In this document: piece by piece, positions 6,098 through 14,172 of the stretch
Numbering within the stretch: the first letter of the stretch is position 1
Layout of the letters: each line of letters opens with the position of its first letter
DNA from: Methyloceanibacter sp.
Lineage (GTDB): Bacteria > Pseudomonadota > Alphaproteobacteria > Rhizobiales > Methyloligellaceae
Reading direction: 5' to 3'
Assembly: GCA_016649675.1 (NCBI GenBank)
Contig: JAENXG010000013.1
Span: 1 to 23,192 of the forward strand
DNA length: 23,192 bases
The notes under the pieces: generated by a model
Told to the model about the DNA's origin: nothing
The model's input: the letters and a program-made list of their open reading frames with translations, nothing else
Databases searched by the model: none
Translations under genes and position numbers: made by a program

Positions 6098-7315
6098 ATG
6101 ACGGGCATTTGGGCGTTAGCGGCACTGTGGCTTGGGCTCGCGCTGATCGCATCTCTCTTGTCGATTTGGCTGCGGGTTTCGAGCGCCCTGTCCGAGATCG
6201 TGGTGGGCACCATCGCGCAACTCATCATCGGTGCCGCCATCGGTTCCGCCGTGCTCGGAACCGACGAGACCTGGATCAAATTCCTGTCGGGCCTAGGGGC
6301 GATCGTCCTGACCTTCCTCGCCGGCGCCGAGCTGGACCCGGACGTGTTCAAGCTTAAATGGAAGGAAGCCGCCGCGATTGGAGTCGCAAGCTTTCTCTTT
6401 CCCTTTCTCGGCTGCGCAGCAGGCGCCTATTTCGTGCTTGGCTGGGAGCCGATGCCGAGCTGGCTCGCGGGCGTCGCCATGTCCACAACATCGGTTGCGG
6501 TCGTCTATGCCGTGATGCTCGAGTTCGGCTTCAATACGACAGAGTACGGCAAGACGGTCCTCGCCGCCTGTTTCGTCACCGATCTGGGGACGGTCGTCGC
6601 CCTTGGCCTCATCTTCGCGCCATTCACGATCAAGACCGTCATCTTCCTAGGGGTCGGCGTGATGGTATTCGTCGTTCTCCCATGGCTTACACCCCGTTTC
6701 TTCCGACTCTATGGCAACAGGCCTTCAGAGCTGGAGACCAAATTCCTCCTGCTTTGTCTTTTGGGAATGGGGGCACTCGCCACTTGGGCGGATAGCGAGG
6801 CCGTGCTTCCCGCCTATCTAATCGGCATGGTGTTGGCGGGCACGGTCGGCAAAGATCATATCCTCATCCGTAGACTCCGAACCCTGACGTTTGGCCTGCT
6901 CACGCCCTTCTACTTTATTCGGGCCGGCTTCTTCGTCTCCATCCCGGCGCTCATCGCCGCCCCTGCCGCCTTCATCTTTTTGCTGATCGTGAAGGTTGGC
7001 GCGAAGATCGTCGGTGTTTACCCGGTGACCAAGTTCTACAAGGCGCCGAACAAAGAGGCGGCCTACACGACCCTGCTGATGTCGACCGGCCTCACCTTTG
7101 GGACCATCTCTTCCCTGTTTGGTCTGTCCCACGGGATCATCGACCAGGGTCAATATTCAGCCCTTGTCGCCGCCGTCATCGCCAGCGCGGTGATCCCGAC
7201 GGTGATCGCCAACGCCTTCTATCTGCCCCGCCACCTGCTTCCCAAAGCCGAGCCGCAGCGCCACGAAGGCGCGGGTCCAGCGTCAGCGGCGGTAGCGTCA
7301 CGCAAGCCAGAATGA
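6098..7315 (+). CDS. CPA2-family cation/proton antiporter under fluoride control
   Basis: The 405-residue integral membrane protein has about a dozen hydrophobic segments and matches the Na+/H+ exchanger domain of monovalent cation:proton antiporters. Markers are FLAGAELDP (73-81), the MSTTSVAVVY helix (128-137) and FVTDLGTVVALG (159-170). D162 occupies the usual ion-binding aspartate position, but the residue before it is Thr rather than the Asp or Asn common in sodium exchangers. Charged residues K299 and K303 lie in a late helix. The tail after residue 383 is hydrophilic. The start has AAGGAGG 4 bases upstream. The gene is first behind the fluoride riboswitch, and the next gene overlaps it by ATGA. 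Antiporters of this type recur behind fluoride riboswitches; whether this one moves H+, Na+, K+ or something else cannot be read from sequence. Confidence 0.92.
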   Translation: MTGIWALAALWLGLALIASLLSIWLRVSSALSEIVVGTIAQLIIGAAIGSAVLGTDETWIKFLSGLGAIVLTFLAGAELDPDVFKLKWKEAAAIGVASFLFPFLGCAAGAYFVLGWEPMPSWLAGVAMSTTSVAVVYAVMLEFGFNTTEYGKTVLAACFVTDLGTVVALGLIFAPFTIKTVIFLGVGVMVFVVLPWLTPRFFRLYGNRPSELETKFLLLCLLGMGALATWADSEAVLPAYLIGMVLAGTVGKDHILIRRLRTLTFGLLTPFYFIRAGFFVSIPALIAAPAAFIFLLIVKVGAKIVGVYPVTKFYKAPNKEAAYTTLLMSTGLTFGTISSLFGLSHGIIDQGQYSALVAAVIASAVIPTVIANAFYLPRHLLPKAEPQRHEGAGPASAAVASRKPE

Positions 7316-7746
7316 GAGCCATTCAGATGTTCAAAACGATTCTTCACGCCGATGACGGCTCGGAAGGCGCCGAGAAAGCGCTTATTCTCGCGCTCGGTCT
7401 GGCGAAGCAGACAGGCGCGAAACTTCACATCGTTTGCGTCGAGGAGATCTCCGAATTTCCGGAGACTATTGGTGAGGTGAAGAACGAAAAGCGCATAGCT
7501 GATCGGCGCTATCGTGCTCTTCTGAGACGCGCCGAGGCTCAGGCCGAAAAGGAAGGCGTCAAGGTTGAGACACACCTTCTGACCGGACACCCCGTGCGCG
7601 ACATCATCATGCTCGCCGGGGAGCTTGGAGCCGATCTGCTCGTGATCGGCGCGACCGGCCACTCGACGTTTTACGAGCGCCTGATCGGCAGCCGGGCCGA
7701 CCGGCTTGTCGACCTCGCGCCCTGCCCCGTGCTCGTGGCAAAGTGA
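7312..7746 (+). CDS. universal stress protein (UspA family)
   Basis: The 144-residue cytoplasmic protein has the Rossmann-like USP fold: strand 1 MFKTILHADDGSEGAEKAL with the nucleotide-contact Asp, a middle helical part, and the ATP-binding signature GATGHSTFYERLIGSRADRL followed by CPVLV. This G-2x-G-9x-G-S arrangement suggests an ATP-binding member. The first ATG (7312) overlaps the antiporter stop as ATGA, suggesting translational coupling; a second ATG at 7327 (MFKTIL) aligns better with typical N-termini and is equally possible. Its place between antiporter and CrcB implies induction by fluoride. The molecular role of USP proteins in fluoride stress is not known to me. Confidence 0.92.
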   Translation: MRAIQMFKTILHADDGSEGAEKALILALGLAKQTGAKLHIVCVEEISEFPETIGEVKNEKRIADRRYRALLRRAEAQAEKEGVKVETHLLTGHPVRDIIMLAGELGADLLVIGATGHSTFYERLIGSRADRLVDLAPCPVLVAK

Positions 7747-7806
7747 CCTGCACGACAGCGCGCTGATTCGCAGGAACCTGCAGCCGCGAGGGAGAATTCA
7801 GCTTCC

Positions 7807-8205
7807 ATGGCAGTTTACTTTTGGATCGCAATCGGCAGCGCCTTTGGGGGCGTGGCGCGCTTTTGGTGCTCCGGTGTCGTCGCGCGAACGATCGGCGAGA
7901 CATTCCCTTGGGGCACCTTGTTTGTGAACGTCCTCGGATCGTTCGTCATTGGGCTCATTGCCGCGCTCACGGCGCCGGACGGCAGGATCTTTATTAGCTC
8001 CACTGCGCGCCTCGCGCTCATGGCGGGGATCTGCGGCGGATACACCACGTTTTCCTCGTTCAGCCTGCAAACCATGAGCCTGTTGAACGACGGCGAGTGG
8101 CTTTATGGAGGAGCTAACATCGTGGGGTCTGTGACGCTTTGCTTGCTTGCTGTCTGGGCCGGACAGATAGTGGGTGCCTCGTTCAACGCCATGAGGTGGA
8201 TCTGA
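7807..8205 (+). CDS. crcB: fluoride ion channel CrcB/FluC
   Basis: The 132-residue protein has four hydrophobic helices and the CrcB signatures: GGVARFW near residue 14, GTLFVNVLGSFVIG with N41, and GICGGYTTFSSFSLQT (74-89) containing F82 and F85, which correspond to the pore phenylalanines of characterised Fluc channels. FluC proteins form antiparallel dimers that let toxic cytoplasmic fluoride leave the cell. One gene encodes one full-length subunit, so a homodimer is expected. The start at ATG 7807 fits the family N-terminus, although the nearest purine-rich run (GGGAG) is farther upstream than usual. A 60-base gap separates it from the UspA gene and 3 bases from the DUF190 gene. It is the central effector of the riboswitch-controlled operon. 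Confidence 0.97.
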   Translation: MAVYFWIAIGSAFGGVARFWCSGVVARTIGETFPWGTLFVNVLGSFVIGLIAALTAPDGRIFISSTARLALMAGICGGYTTFSSFSLQTMSLLNDGEWLYGGANIVGSVTLCLLAVWAGQIVGASFNAMRWI

Positions 8206-8208
8206 CCC

Positions 8209-8559
8209 ATGCCGCTATCCCGTGACGCGGTGCTGCTGCGCATCTTCATCGGCGAGGACGACAAGGCCGGCCACCGGCCGCTCTACGAGGCGATCGTGCT
8301 GAAGGCGCGCGAGATGGGCCTGGCCGGCGCCACCGTCTTGCGCGGTCCCATGGGCTTCGGCCATTCGAGCCATCTGCACACGACGAAGATTCTGCGTCTG
8401 TCCCAAGACCTCCCCCTCGTGATCGAGATCGTCGATGGCGAGGACAAGATCACCCAATTCGTCGCGGCCATCGAGCCTCTCATGGGAAGCGCGCTGATCA
8501 CCACGGAAAAGGTCAAGGTGATCCGCTATGGTGAGAGCGGACCCTGCGAGCCTGACTAG
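8209..8559 (+). CDS. DUF190 family (PII-like) protein
   Basis: The 116-residue soluble protein matches DUF190: LLRIFIGEDDKAGHRPLYEAIVLKARE at the start, GLAGATVLRGPMGFGHSS in the middle and IVDGEDKITQF...LITTEKVKVIRY at the end. The beta-alpha-beta pattern resembles PII signalling proteins. DUF190 genes are often adjacent to crcB, and here only 3 bases separate them, so co-translation and a regulatory or accessory role for the channel are plausible but inferred. Last clear member of the fluoride operon; no terminator is visible in the 35 bases before the aldehyde dehydrogenase gene. Confidence 0.93.
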   Translation: MPLSRDAVLLRIFIGEDDKAGHRPLYEAIVLKAREMGLAGATVLRGPMGFGHSSHLHTTKILRLSQDLPLVIEIVDGEDKITQFVAAIEPLMGSALITTEKVKVIRYGESGPCEPD

Positions 8560-8594
8560 GCGCGGGCCTCGCGGACGCTGCCACGTCGGTTAGG

Positions 8595-10037
8595 ATGGAA
8601 GAATGTCCCCCCAACAACGCCATGCCCCCCGTCGACACCAATAGCGGCTTGACCGCCACCCTGGCCCACCAGCGCGCCGCTTTCTTGCGCGACGGCCCGC
8701 CGACCCTCGCCGAGCGGCGCCGCGACCTCCTGAAGCTCAAAGACGCGATCCTCGCGCGCCAGGAGGAATTCGTCGCCGCGCTCAATGCCGATTTCGGCCA
8801 CCGCTCGCAGCAGGAGACCGTGCTGCTCGATCTCGGCTCGACCGTCGACACCATCAAATATCTGCATAGCAATCTGCGGCGCTGGATGCGGGCCGAACGG
8901 CGAAGCACGGCCATGGTGTTCTTTCCCGGCTCGAACCGTGTCGTCTACCAGCCTCTCGGTGTCATCGGCATCGTCTCGCCGTGGAACTATCCCGTGTCGC
9001 TCGCCTTGACGCCGCTCGCCACGGCCTTGGCGGCCGGTAACCGCGCGATGCTCAAACCCTCCGAGATGACGCCGGCCACTAGCGGGCTGCTCGCTTCCAT
9101 GTTGGCCGATATTTTCGAGCAGGACCAGGTCACAGTGGTGACGGGAGATGCGAAGGTCGGCAGCGCCTTCTCGGCCCTCCCCTTCGACCACATCCTCTTC
9201 ACCGGAAGCATCCCAGTGGGACGCGCCGTCATGCGCGCCGCGAGCGAGAATCTCGTGCCCGTCACCCTCGAGCTCGGCGGCAAGTCCCCGGCGATCGTCG
9301 AACGCGGCTCGCCGCTAAGCACCGCCGCCCACCGCATCGCCTACGGCAAGCTCGCCAATGGCGGACAGACTTGCGTGGCGCCGGACTATGCCCTCGTCCC
9401 TAAAGAGGAGATCGATAACTTCGTCGCTTCGTTCAAGGAGGAGGTCGCCAAGCTCTATCCGGATATCGGCGCGGACCCCGACTACACCTGGATCATCAAC
9501 GATCACCACTTCGCGCGCCTGTCAGGCCTCGTGGAAGATGCCCGCGCCAAGGGTGCGCGCGTGATCAAGATCGGAACGAGGCCTGCCGGCACGTCTCAAT
9601 CGCGGCTGTTTCTGCCGACACTCCTGCTGAATGTGACGGACGAGATGGACGTGATGAAGGACGAGATCTTCGGCCCTATCCTGCCGATCGTGCCCTATCG
9701 CGCGCTCGAGGACGCCGTCGCCTATGTCAACGCCAGGCCCCGTCCGCTTGCGCTCTACTTCTTCGGACCTGATGGTCCCGGGCGCCGGCTCGTTCTCGAT
9801 CGCACCACGTCCGGTAACGTCGTGATCAACGACACCATCCTCCACTACGCTCAGGACGACCTTCCCTTCGGCGGGGTGGGTATGAGCGGCATGGGCGCCT
9901 ATCACGGCCCCGAGGGCTTCAAGACCCTGAGCCACGCCAAGGGCGTGTACCAGCAGCCGCGGTTCAACGTGGCCGAGGGCGTCCGTCCGCCGTTCGGCAA
10001 GTTCTTCGATTTCCTCGCCTATTTCATCATGCGCTGA
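8595..10037 (+). CDS. coniferyl-aldehyde-dehydrogenase-like NAD(P)+ aldehyde dehydrogenase
   Basis: The 480-residue protein is a complete aldehyde dehydrogenase that oxidises an aldehyde to the acid with NAD(P)+. Visible are the PWNYP motif (129-133), LKPSE (153-157), FTGSIPVGRAV (202-212), general base E226 in ELGGKSP and nucleophile C260 in NGGQTCVAPDY. The short length, the TCVAPDY active site and the hydrophobic C-terminus (FFDFLAYFIMR) place it in the coniferyl aldehyde dehydrogenase branch, whose members also act on other aliphatic and aromatic aldehydes. The substrate here is not known. The start is uncertain: ATG 8595 and ATG 8622 both lack a convincing ribosome site. It sits 35 bases after the fluoride operon and may be read through from it; it converges with rarA. 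Confidence 0.93.
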   Translation: MEECPPNNAMPPVDTNSGLTATLAHQRAAFLRDGPPTLAERRRDLLKLKDAILARQEEFVAALNADFGHRSQQETVLLDLGSTVDTIKYLHSNLRRWMRAERRSTAMVFFPGSNRVVYQPLGVIGIVSPWNYPVSLALTPLATALAAGNRAMLKPSEMTPATSGLLASMLADIFEQDQVTVVTGDAKVGSAFSALPFDHILFTGSIPVGRAVMRAASENLVPVTLELGGKSPAIVERGSPLSTAAHRIAYGKLANGGQTCVAPDYALVPKEEIDNFVASFKEEVAKLYPDIGADPDYTWIINDHHFARLSGLVEDARAKGARVIKIGTRPAGTSQSRLFLPTLLLNVTDEMDVMKDEIFGPILPIVPYRALEDAVAYVNARPRPLALYFFGPDGPGRRLVLDRTTSGNVVINDTILHYAQDDLPFGGVGMSGMGAYHGPEGFKTLSHAKGVYQQPRFNVAEGVRPPFGKFFDFLAYFIMR

Positions 10038-10060
10038 AAGCGGGAAACGCTTGATGAGGC

Positions 10061-11392
10061 TTATTTGCGTCCAGACCGCTCGGCGCGAAGTTTCGTCCAG
10101 CGGTCGAGGCGGGCCTTGACCTCGGCCTCGTAGCCATAGGCCGTGGGCGCGTAGAAACGCTGCCGCTCCATGCCGTCGGGGAAGTAGTTCCGACCCGAGA
10201 ACGCCTCGTCCTCGCTGTGGTCGTAGGCGTAGCCTTTGCCATAGCCCTCTTGCTTCATGAGCTTGGTCGGCGCGTTGAGGATGTGCTTGGGCGGCAGCAG
10301 CGAGCCGCTCTCCGTCGCCGCACGCGACGCCGCCCCGAACGCGACATAGGCTGCATTCGATTTCGGTGCTGTGGCGAGATAGACGGTGGCCTGCGCGAGC
10401 GCGAGCTCTCCCTCGGGCGAGCCTAGAAAATCGTAGGCCTCCTTGGCGGCATTGGTCTGCACCAGGGCATTAGGGTCGGCGAGACCGATATCTTCCACTG
10501 CCATGCGCACGAGACGCCGGGCGATATAGAGCGGGTCCTCGCCGCCGGCGAGCATGCGGGCGAGCCAGTAAAGCGAGGCGTCGGGGTCGGACCCCCGCAC
10601 CGATTTGTGCAGCGCGCTGATCAGATTGTAGTGGCCGTCCTGGGACTTGTCGTAGAGCGGCGCGCGGCGCTGCACGAGCGCCACCAGGGCTTCGCGGTCC
10701 AGCGGCGTCTTGGTCCCCGACGAGGTGGCGAGAAACACATCCTCGGCAAGGTTCATGGCGCCGCGGCCATCGCCGTCTGCCATGTTGATGAGCGCGGTCC
10801 GCGCATCGTCGGTGAGCGGCAGCTTGCGACCCTCATGGGCTTCCGCGCGCTGCAGCAGCCCCTCGATCGCCACCTCGTCGAGACGCCTGAAGGTCAGCAC
10901 GCTCGCCCGCGACAGGAGCGCCGAATTGAGCTCGAAAGACGGGTTCTCGGTGGTGGCGCCGACCAGCACGATGGTCCCGTCCTCCATGTAAGGCAGGAAC
11001 GCGTCCTGCTGCGAGCGGTTGAAGCGGTGGATCTCGTCGACGAAGAGCAGCGTGCCGCGCCCTTCCTCGCGCCGTGCGCGCGCCGCCTCGAAGACTTTAC
11101 GCAAATCCGCGACGCCGGAATGAATCGCCGAGAGCTGCTCGAAGTGAAGCGCGGTGACCTCGGCGAGAAGCCGCGCCACGGTAGTCTTCCCTGTTCCCGG
11201 CGGTCCCCAGAAGATCACCGATGACAGCCGCCCGGCCTTGACCATGCGGTGCAGGATGCCCTGCTCGCCCAACAGGTGGTCCTGGCCGATCACGTCATCG
11301 AGGGTCGTGGGCCGCAGCCAGTCGGCGAGCGGCCGGGGAGCGCTTTCGGCGAGCCCGGCAGCCTCGAACAGCGTGGCCCCGGCCTTCTTCAT
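10061..11392 (-). CDS. rarA: replication-associated recombination protein A (AAA+ ATPase)
   Basis: The 443-residue protein is the RarA/MgsA/WRNIP1-type AAA+ ATPase that acts at stalled replication forks. It has a Walker A at 63-70 (GPPGTGKT), Walker B at 115-120 (LLFVDE, continuing IHRFNRSQQDAFLP), sensor 1 at GATTENPSFELN and an arginine finger region at LLSRASVL. The C-terminal tetramerisation part shows SLYWLARML, GEDPLYIARRLVRMAVEDIG and the DHSEDEAFSGRNYFPDGM ending typical of the family. Its start lies 3 bases after the stop of the DegP-type gene, so the two are co-transcribed. Confidence 0.96.
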   Translation of the reverse strand: MKKAGATLFEAAGLAESAPRPLADWLRPTTLDDVIGQDHLLGEQGILHRMVKAGRLSSVIFWGPPGTGKTTVARLLAEVTALHFEQLSAIHSGVADLRKVFEAARARREEGRGTLLFVDEIHRFNRSQQDAFLPYMEDGTIVLVGATTENPSFELNSALLSRASVLTFRRLDEVAIEGLLQRAEAHEGRKLPLTDDARTALINMADGDGRGAMNLAEDVFLATSSGTKTPLDREALVALVQRRAPLYDKSQDGHYNLISALHKSVRGSDPDASLYWLARMLAGGEDPLYIARRLVRMAVEDIGLADPNALVQTNAAKEAYDFLGSPEGELALAQATVYLATAPKSNAAYVAFGAASRAATESGSLLPPKHILNAPTKLMKQEGYGKGYAYDHSEDEAFSGRNYFPDGMERQRFYAPTAYGYEAEVKARLDRWTKLRAERSGRK

Positions 11393-11395
11393 GCA

Positions 11396-12829
11396 CTAGC
11401 CCTGAATGGCGAGGTTGAACACTTTCCCCCCGCGCTCGAGCGAAAGCCGCCAGCCGCCGTCCGCCTTGTCGAGGAGGCCGACCAACTGCGCCACCGACTT
11501 CACCTTCTCATTGTTGAGGGCGAGGACGATGTCGCCGCGCTTGACGCCCAGCCGCGCGGCCGGGGTCTTGTCCTGAACCTCAAGCACCACCACGCCGTCC
11601 CGACCGTCGTCCTCGACCCCGACCTCCTGAGCGACGGCGGGGGAAAGGTTGGCGACCTTGCAACCGGTCAGAGGATGGCGGCCTTCCAGATCGCGAGCGT
11701 CGCCAGGCGGGTCCTCGATCGGCGCCAGCAGGGCGACGGTCGCCTTGACCTTCTGGCCCTTGCGCAAAACGCCGAGCTCGATCGTCCCGCCGATGCCTTT
11801 GGTCACGAAGCGGTACTGGAAGGCTTGCGGGTCGTTGACCGGCTTGTCGTCGACGCTGACCACGACGTCCCCTGCCTGCAAGCCACCCACTGCCGCCGGA
11901 CCCTTGGCATGGACGCTCGCCACCAGCGCGCCCGATGGCGTCGCAAGTCCGAGCGAATCGGCGATATCCGGGGTGACCGGCTGCAGCGACGCGCCAAGCC
12001 AGGGCCGCTGCATCTTGCCGCCTTTGAGCGCTGCCTGAACCACGAGGCGCACCATATTGGAAGGAATCGCAAATCCGATGCCGTGCGAGCCGCCGCTGCG
12101 GGAGAAGATCGCGGTGTTGATGCCGACCAGCCGGCCGTCCATGTCGACCAGCGCGCCGCCCGAGTTGCCGGGATTGATGGCGGCGTCGGTCTGGATGAAG
12201 AACTGATAGTCGGAGATGCCGACTTGGGTCCGCGCGAGCGCCGAGACGATGCCGCTCGTCACCGTCTGCCCCACGCCGAAGGGATCGCCGATGGCGAGCA
12301 CGAGGTCGCCCACTTCGAGGTTGTCCGAATCGCTGAACTGGATCGAGGGAAACTCCACGCCTTTGGCATCAAGGCGGAGCACGGCGAGATCGGTCTGCTC
12401 GTCCTTGAGGATGACCTTGGCCGGAAACTCCCGTCCGTCGGTCAGCGCCACGGTGATCTCCGCCTCGCCGCTTCCCTGGATGACATGGTTGTTGGTGACC
12501 ACGACCCCGTCCGTGCCGGCGAGCACGCCAGAGCCGAGCGAGTTCTGGATGCGCTCCTGGGGAATGCCGAAGCGCTCGCCGAACAGGCGCCCGAAGAACG
12601 GGTCGTCGGCGAAGGGCGACACCATCTGCTCGACCCGGTGGCGCACATAGACGTTGACCACGGCCGGCGCCGCCCGCTTCACCACCGGCGCGAAGGACTG
12701 CTTGATTCCGACCGCGCTCTCGGGCACCGCGCGCTGAGCCTGGGCCGGCCCGCACAGCCCGGCGAGCAGCAAGGCTCCGCCAAGGAGTGCCGCGAAGCTG
12801 GTCCAGGGTGACGCTGTCATAGGTCTCAT
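11396..12829 (-). CDS. degP: DegP/Do-family periplasmic serine protease
   Basis: This secreted quality-control protease (477 residues) begins with a signal peptide (hydrophobic LLGGALLLAGLCG, likely cleavage after AQA). The chymotrypsin-like domain carries the catalytic triad H115 (TNNHV), D147 (TDLAVL) and S223 (GNSGGAL). Two PDZ domains follow: the first around ARPWLG-type sequence MQRPWLGASLQPVTPD and AGDVVVSVDDKPV, the second around AARLGVKRGDIVLALNNEKV. I chose ATG 12829, preceded by GGGGCGGA; ATG 12820 is also possible, while upstream ATG 12871 would precede the signal peptide by an unlikely extension. It forms an operon with rarA and faces the SRPBCC gene across about 210 bases of shared upstream DNA. 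Confidence 0.95.
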   Translation of the reverse strand: MRPMTASPWTSFAALLGGALLLAGLCGPAQAQRAVPESAVGIKQSFAPVVKRAAPAVVNVYVRHRVEQMVSPFADDPFFGRLFGERFGIPQERIQNSLGSGVLAGTDGVVVTNNHVIQGSGEAEITVALTDGREFPAKVILKDEQTDLAVLRLDAKGVEFPSIQFSDSDNLEVGDLVLAIGDPFGVGQTVTSGIVSALARTQVGISDYQFFIQTDAAINPGNSGGALVDMDGRLVGINTAIFSRSGGSHGIGFAIPSNMVRLVVQAALKGGKMQRPWLGASLQPVTPDIADSLGLATPSGALVASVHAKGPAAVGGLQAGDVVVSVDDKPVNDPQAFQYRFVTKGIGGTIELGVLRKGQKVKATVALLAPIEDPPGDARDLEGRHPLTGCKVANLSPAVAQEVGVEDDGRDGVVVLEVQDKTPAARLGVKRGDIVLALNNEKVKSVAQLVGLLDKADGGWRLSLERGGKVFNLAIQG

Positions 12830-13039
12830 AATCCGCCCCGATCGGGGTTGGTTAGCAAACGCCATGGGCAAGGCTATAGCCCAAGCTCTTGAACGGTGAA
12901 ACTGGCTTTCCCGCGGCCAAATTCAAGGGCCTAGGCAGGGTTCGTCCCGGCCGTTCTTAGCTTGCCCGACCGGGAAGTTCTACTAAGATGCCCCCGGGCG
13001 TGTTTGCAAAAGTCAACGTTACACTGTGGAGAGAAACGC

Positions 13040-13585
13040 ATGCGTATGATGAAACTGGCCCTGGTCACCGGCTTTGCGCTCCTGATCGGCAGCGGCTCGG
13101 CCTATGCGATCACGGTCAAGAAGAGAACCGAGGCTCCCGGCCTTCCTCCCGAGATATGGGCGATCATGGGAGAATTTTGCGCCATCAAGGACTGGCATCC
13201 CGCGGTTGCCAAATGCGAGGAGACCAAAGAGGGCGACGTGACCTTCCGCACGCTCACCCTCAAGGATGGCGGCAAGATCAAGGAGAAGCTGACCAGCACC
13301 GAAGATCTCGCCTACACTTACGAGATCGTCGAAGGTCCGTTGCCCGTGAAGAACTACAAGTCAAAGCTCTGGCTTGAGGTGGACGACGAGCCGAACCGCT
13401 CCGTCATCCTGTGGCAGTCGGATTTCGACGCCAACGGCAAAAGCGACGACGAGGCCACCAAGGTCATCACCGGAATTCTCAAGGACGGTGTGAAAGGCAT
13501 CAAAGAGAAGGCCATTGCGGCCTATGACGCCAAGCATCCCGATGCCAAAGAGAGCGACGACGACGGCGACGACGACAAGAAGTGA
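13040..13585 (+). CDS. exported SRPBCC (START/polyketide cyclase-like) protein
   Basis: The 181-residue product has a signal peptide (MRMMKLALVTGFALLIGS, likely cleavage after AYA) and a mature part resembling the SRPBCC helix-grip fold: an LPPEIWAIMGEFCAIKDWHP helix-strand start, FRTLTLKDGGKIKEKLTS strands, TYEIVEGPLPVKNYKSKLWL and a long C-terminal helix. The tail is strongly acidic (SDDDGDDDKK). ATG 13040 is chosen because GGAGAG lies about 8 bases upstream and a signal peptide follows directly; the frame is open further upstream but that part is unlikely to be translated. SRPBCC proteins bind hydrophobic ligands in a deep cavity; the ligand is unknown. A strong terminator follows at once, so it is a single-gene unit. 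Confidence 0.82.
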   Translation: MRMMKLALVTGFALLIGSGSAYAITVKKRTEAPGLPPEIWAIMGEFCAIKDWHPAVAKCEETKEGDVTFRTLTLKDGGKIKEKLTSTEDLAYTYEIVEGPLPVKNYKSKLWLEVDDEPNRSVILWQSDFDANGKSDDEATKVITGILKDGVKGIKEKAIAAYDAKHPDAKESDDDGDDDKK

Positions 13586-13592
13586 GCAAAGA

Positions 13593-13621
13593 AGCGCGCC
13601 GCTCTCATGCGGCGCGCTTTC
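13593..13621 (+). terminator. intrinsic terminator, probably bidirectional, between the SRPBCC gene and rplQ
   Basis: AGCGCGCCGC (13593-13602) and GCGGCGCGCT (13609-13618) form a perfect 10-bp stem with a 6-base loop, followed by TTTC. The reverse strand reads ...GCGCGCTTCTTT after the stem, so it could also end the rplQ transcript, whose gene stops at 13676. Confidence 0.85.
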
Positions 13622-13675
13622 TCAAGACGAAAAACTTCCCACTTAGAGATCAGACTTTAAGCCGGCGCGGCAAGC

Positions 13676-14098
13676 CTAAGCGGCAGCGGTCTCTTCGCGC
13701 TCTGCCGGCGTCGGACCGGAATCGAGACCCTTAGCCTCGGGATCGCGGTCGACGAGCTCGATGACGGCCATGGGCGCCGAGTCGCCATAACGGAACCCCG
13801 CCTTCATCACCCGCGTATAGCCGCCCGGACGGTCGGCATAGCGCGGCCCGAGCGTCCCGAACAGCTTCGCCACGATGGCCTCGTCCCTGATGCGGGAGAA
13901 GGCAAGACGGCGCGCATGCAGATCGCCCCGTTTGGCAAGCGTGATCAGCCGGTCGGCGACGCGCTTGAGCTCTTTGGCCTTGGGCAGCGTCGTTGCGATC
14001 TGCTCGTGCTTGAACAGAGCGGTGGCGAGACTGGCAAACAGCGCCGCCCGATGAGTGGCGGTGCGGTTGAGCTTACGGCCGGCATTGCGATGGCGCAT
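13676..14098 (-). CDS. rplQ: 50S ribosomal protein L17
   Basis: The 140-residue protein is L17 of the large subunit. It starts with the universal MRHRNAGRKLNRTATHRAAL, followed by NLATALFKHEQI-type sequence (LATALFKHEQIATTLPKAKE) and the GGYTRVMKAGFRYGDSAPMA block. The ATG at 14098 has GGAGGGA upstream. The last ~20 residues are an acidic tail. It is the last gene of the alpha-operon block, 74 bases after rpoA, and ends before a bidirectional terminator. Confidence 0.98.
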   Translation of the reverse strand: MRHRNAGRKLNRTATHRAALFASLATALFKHEQIATTLPKAKELKRVADRLITLAKRGDLHARRLAFSRIRDEAIVAKLFGTLGPRYADRPGGYTRVMKAGFRYGDSAPMAVIELVDRDPEAKGLDSGPTPAEREETAAA

Positions 14099-14172
14099 AG
14101 TTCCCTCCGGGCGGCTATCGGAGGTCAGAGATCAGAAGCGCTGATGTCTGACGTCCGATTTCCTATCCCTGA

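Noticed and set aside
8603..8650. Alternative out-of-frame ATG (8603) suggesting a frameshift at the aldehyde dehydrogenase start
   Set aside because: The alternative N-terminus shows no resemblance to the family, so the evidence is not enough for a third small frameshift.
11249..12811. A 520-codon plus-strand open frame opposite degP and part of rarA
   Set aside because: It is the complement of a confirmed protease gene; its translation is rich in Arg, His, Asp and Leu with no domain, as expected of antisense frames in high-GC DNA.
12830..13039. Possible promoters in the divergent degP / SRPBCC gap
   Set aside because: Elements such as TTAGCT and TACTAA can be found, but no pair has both good matches and correct spacing, so none is listed.
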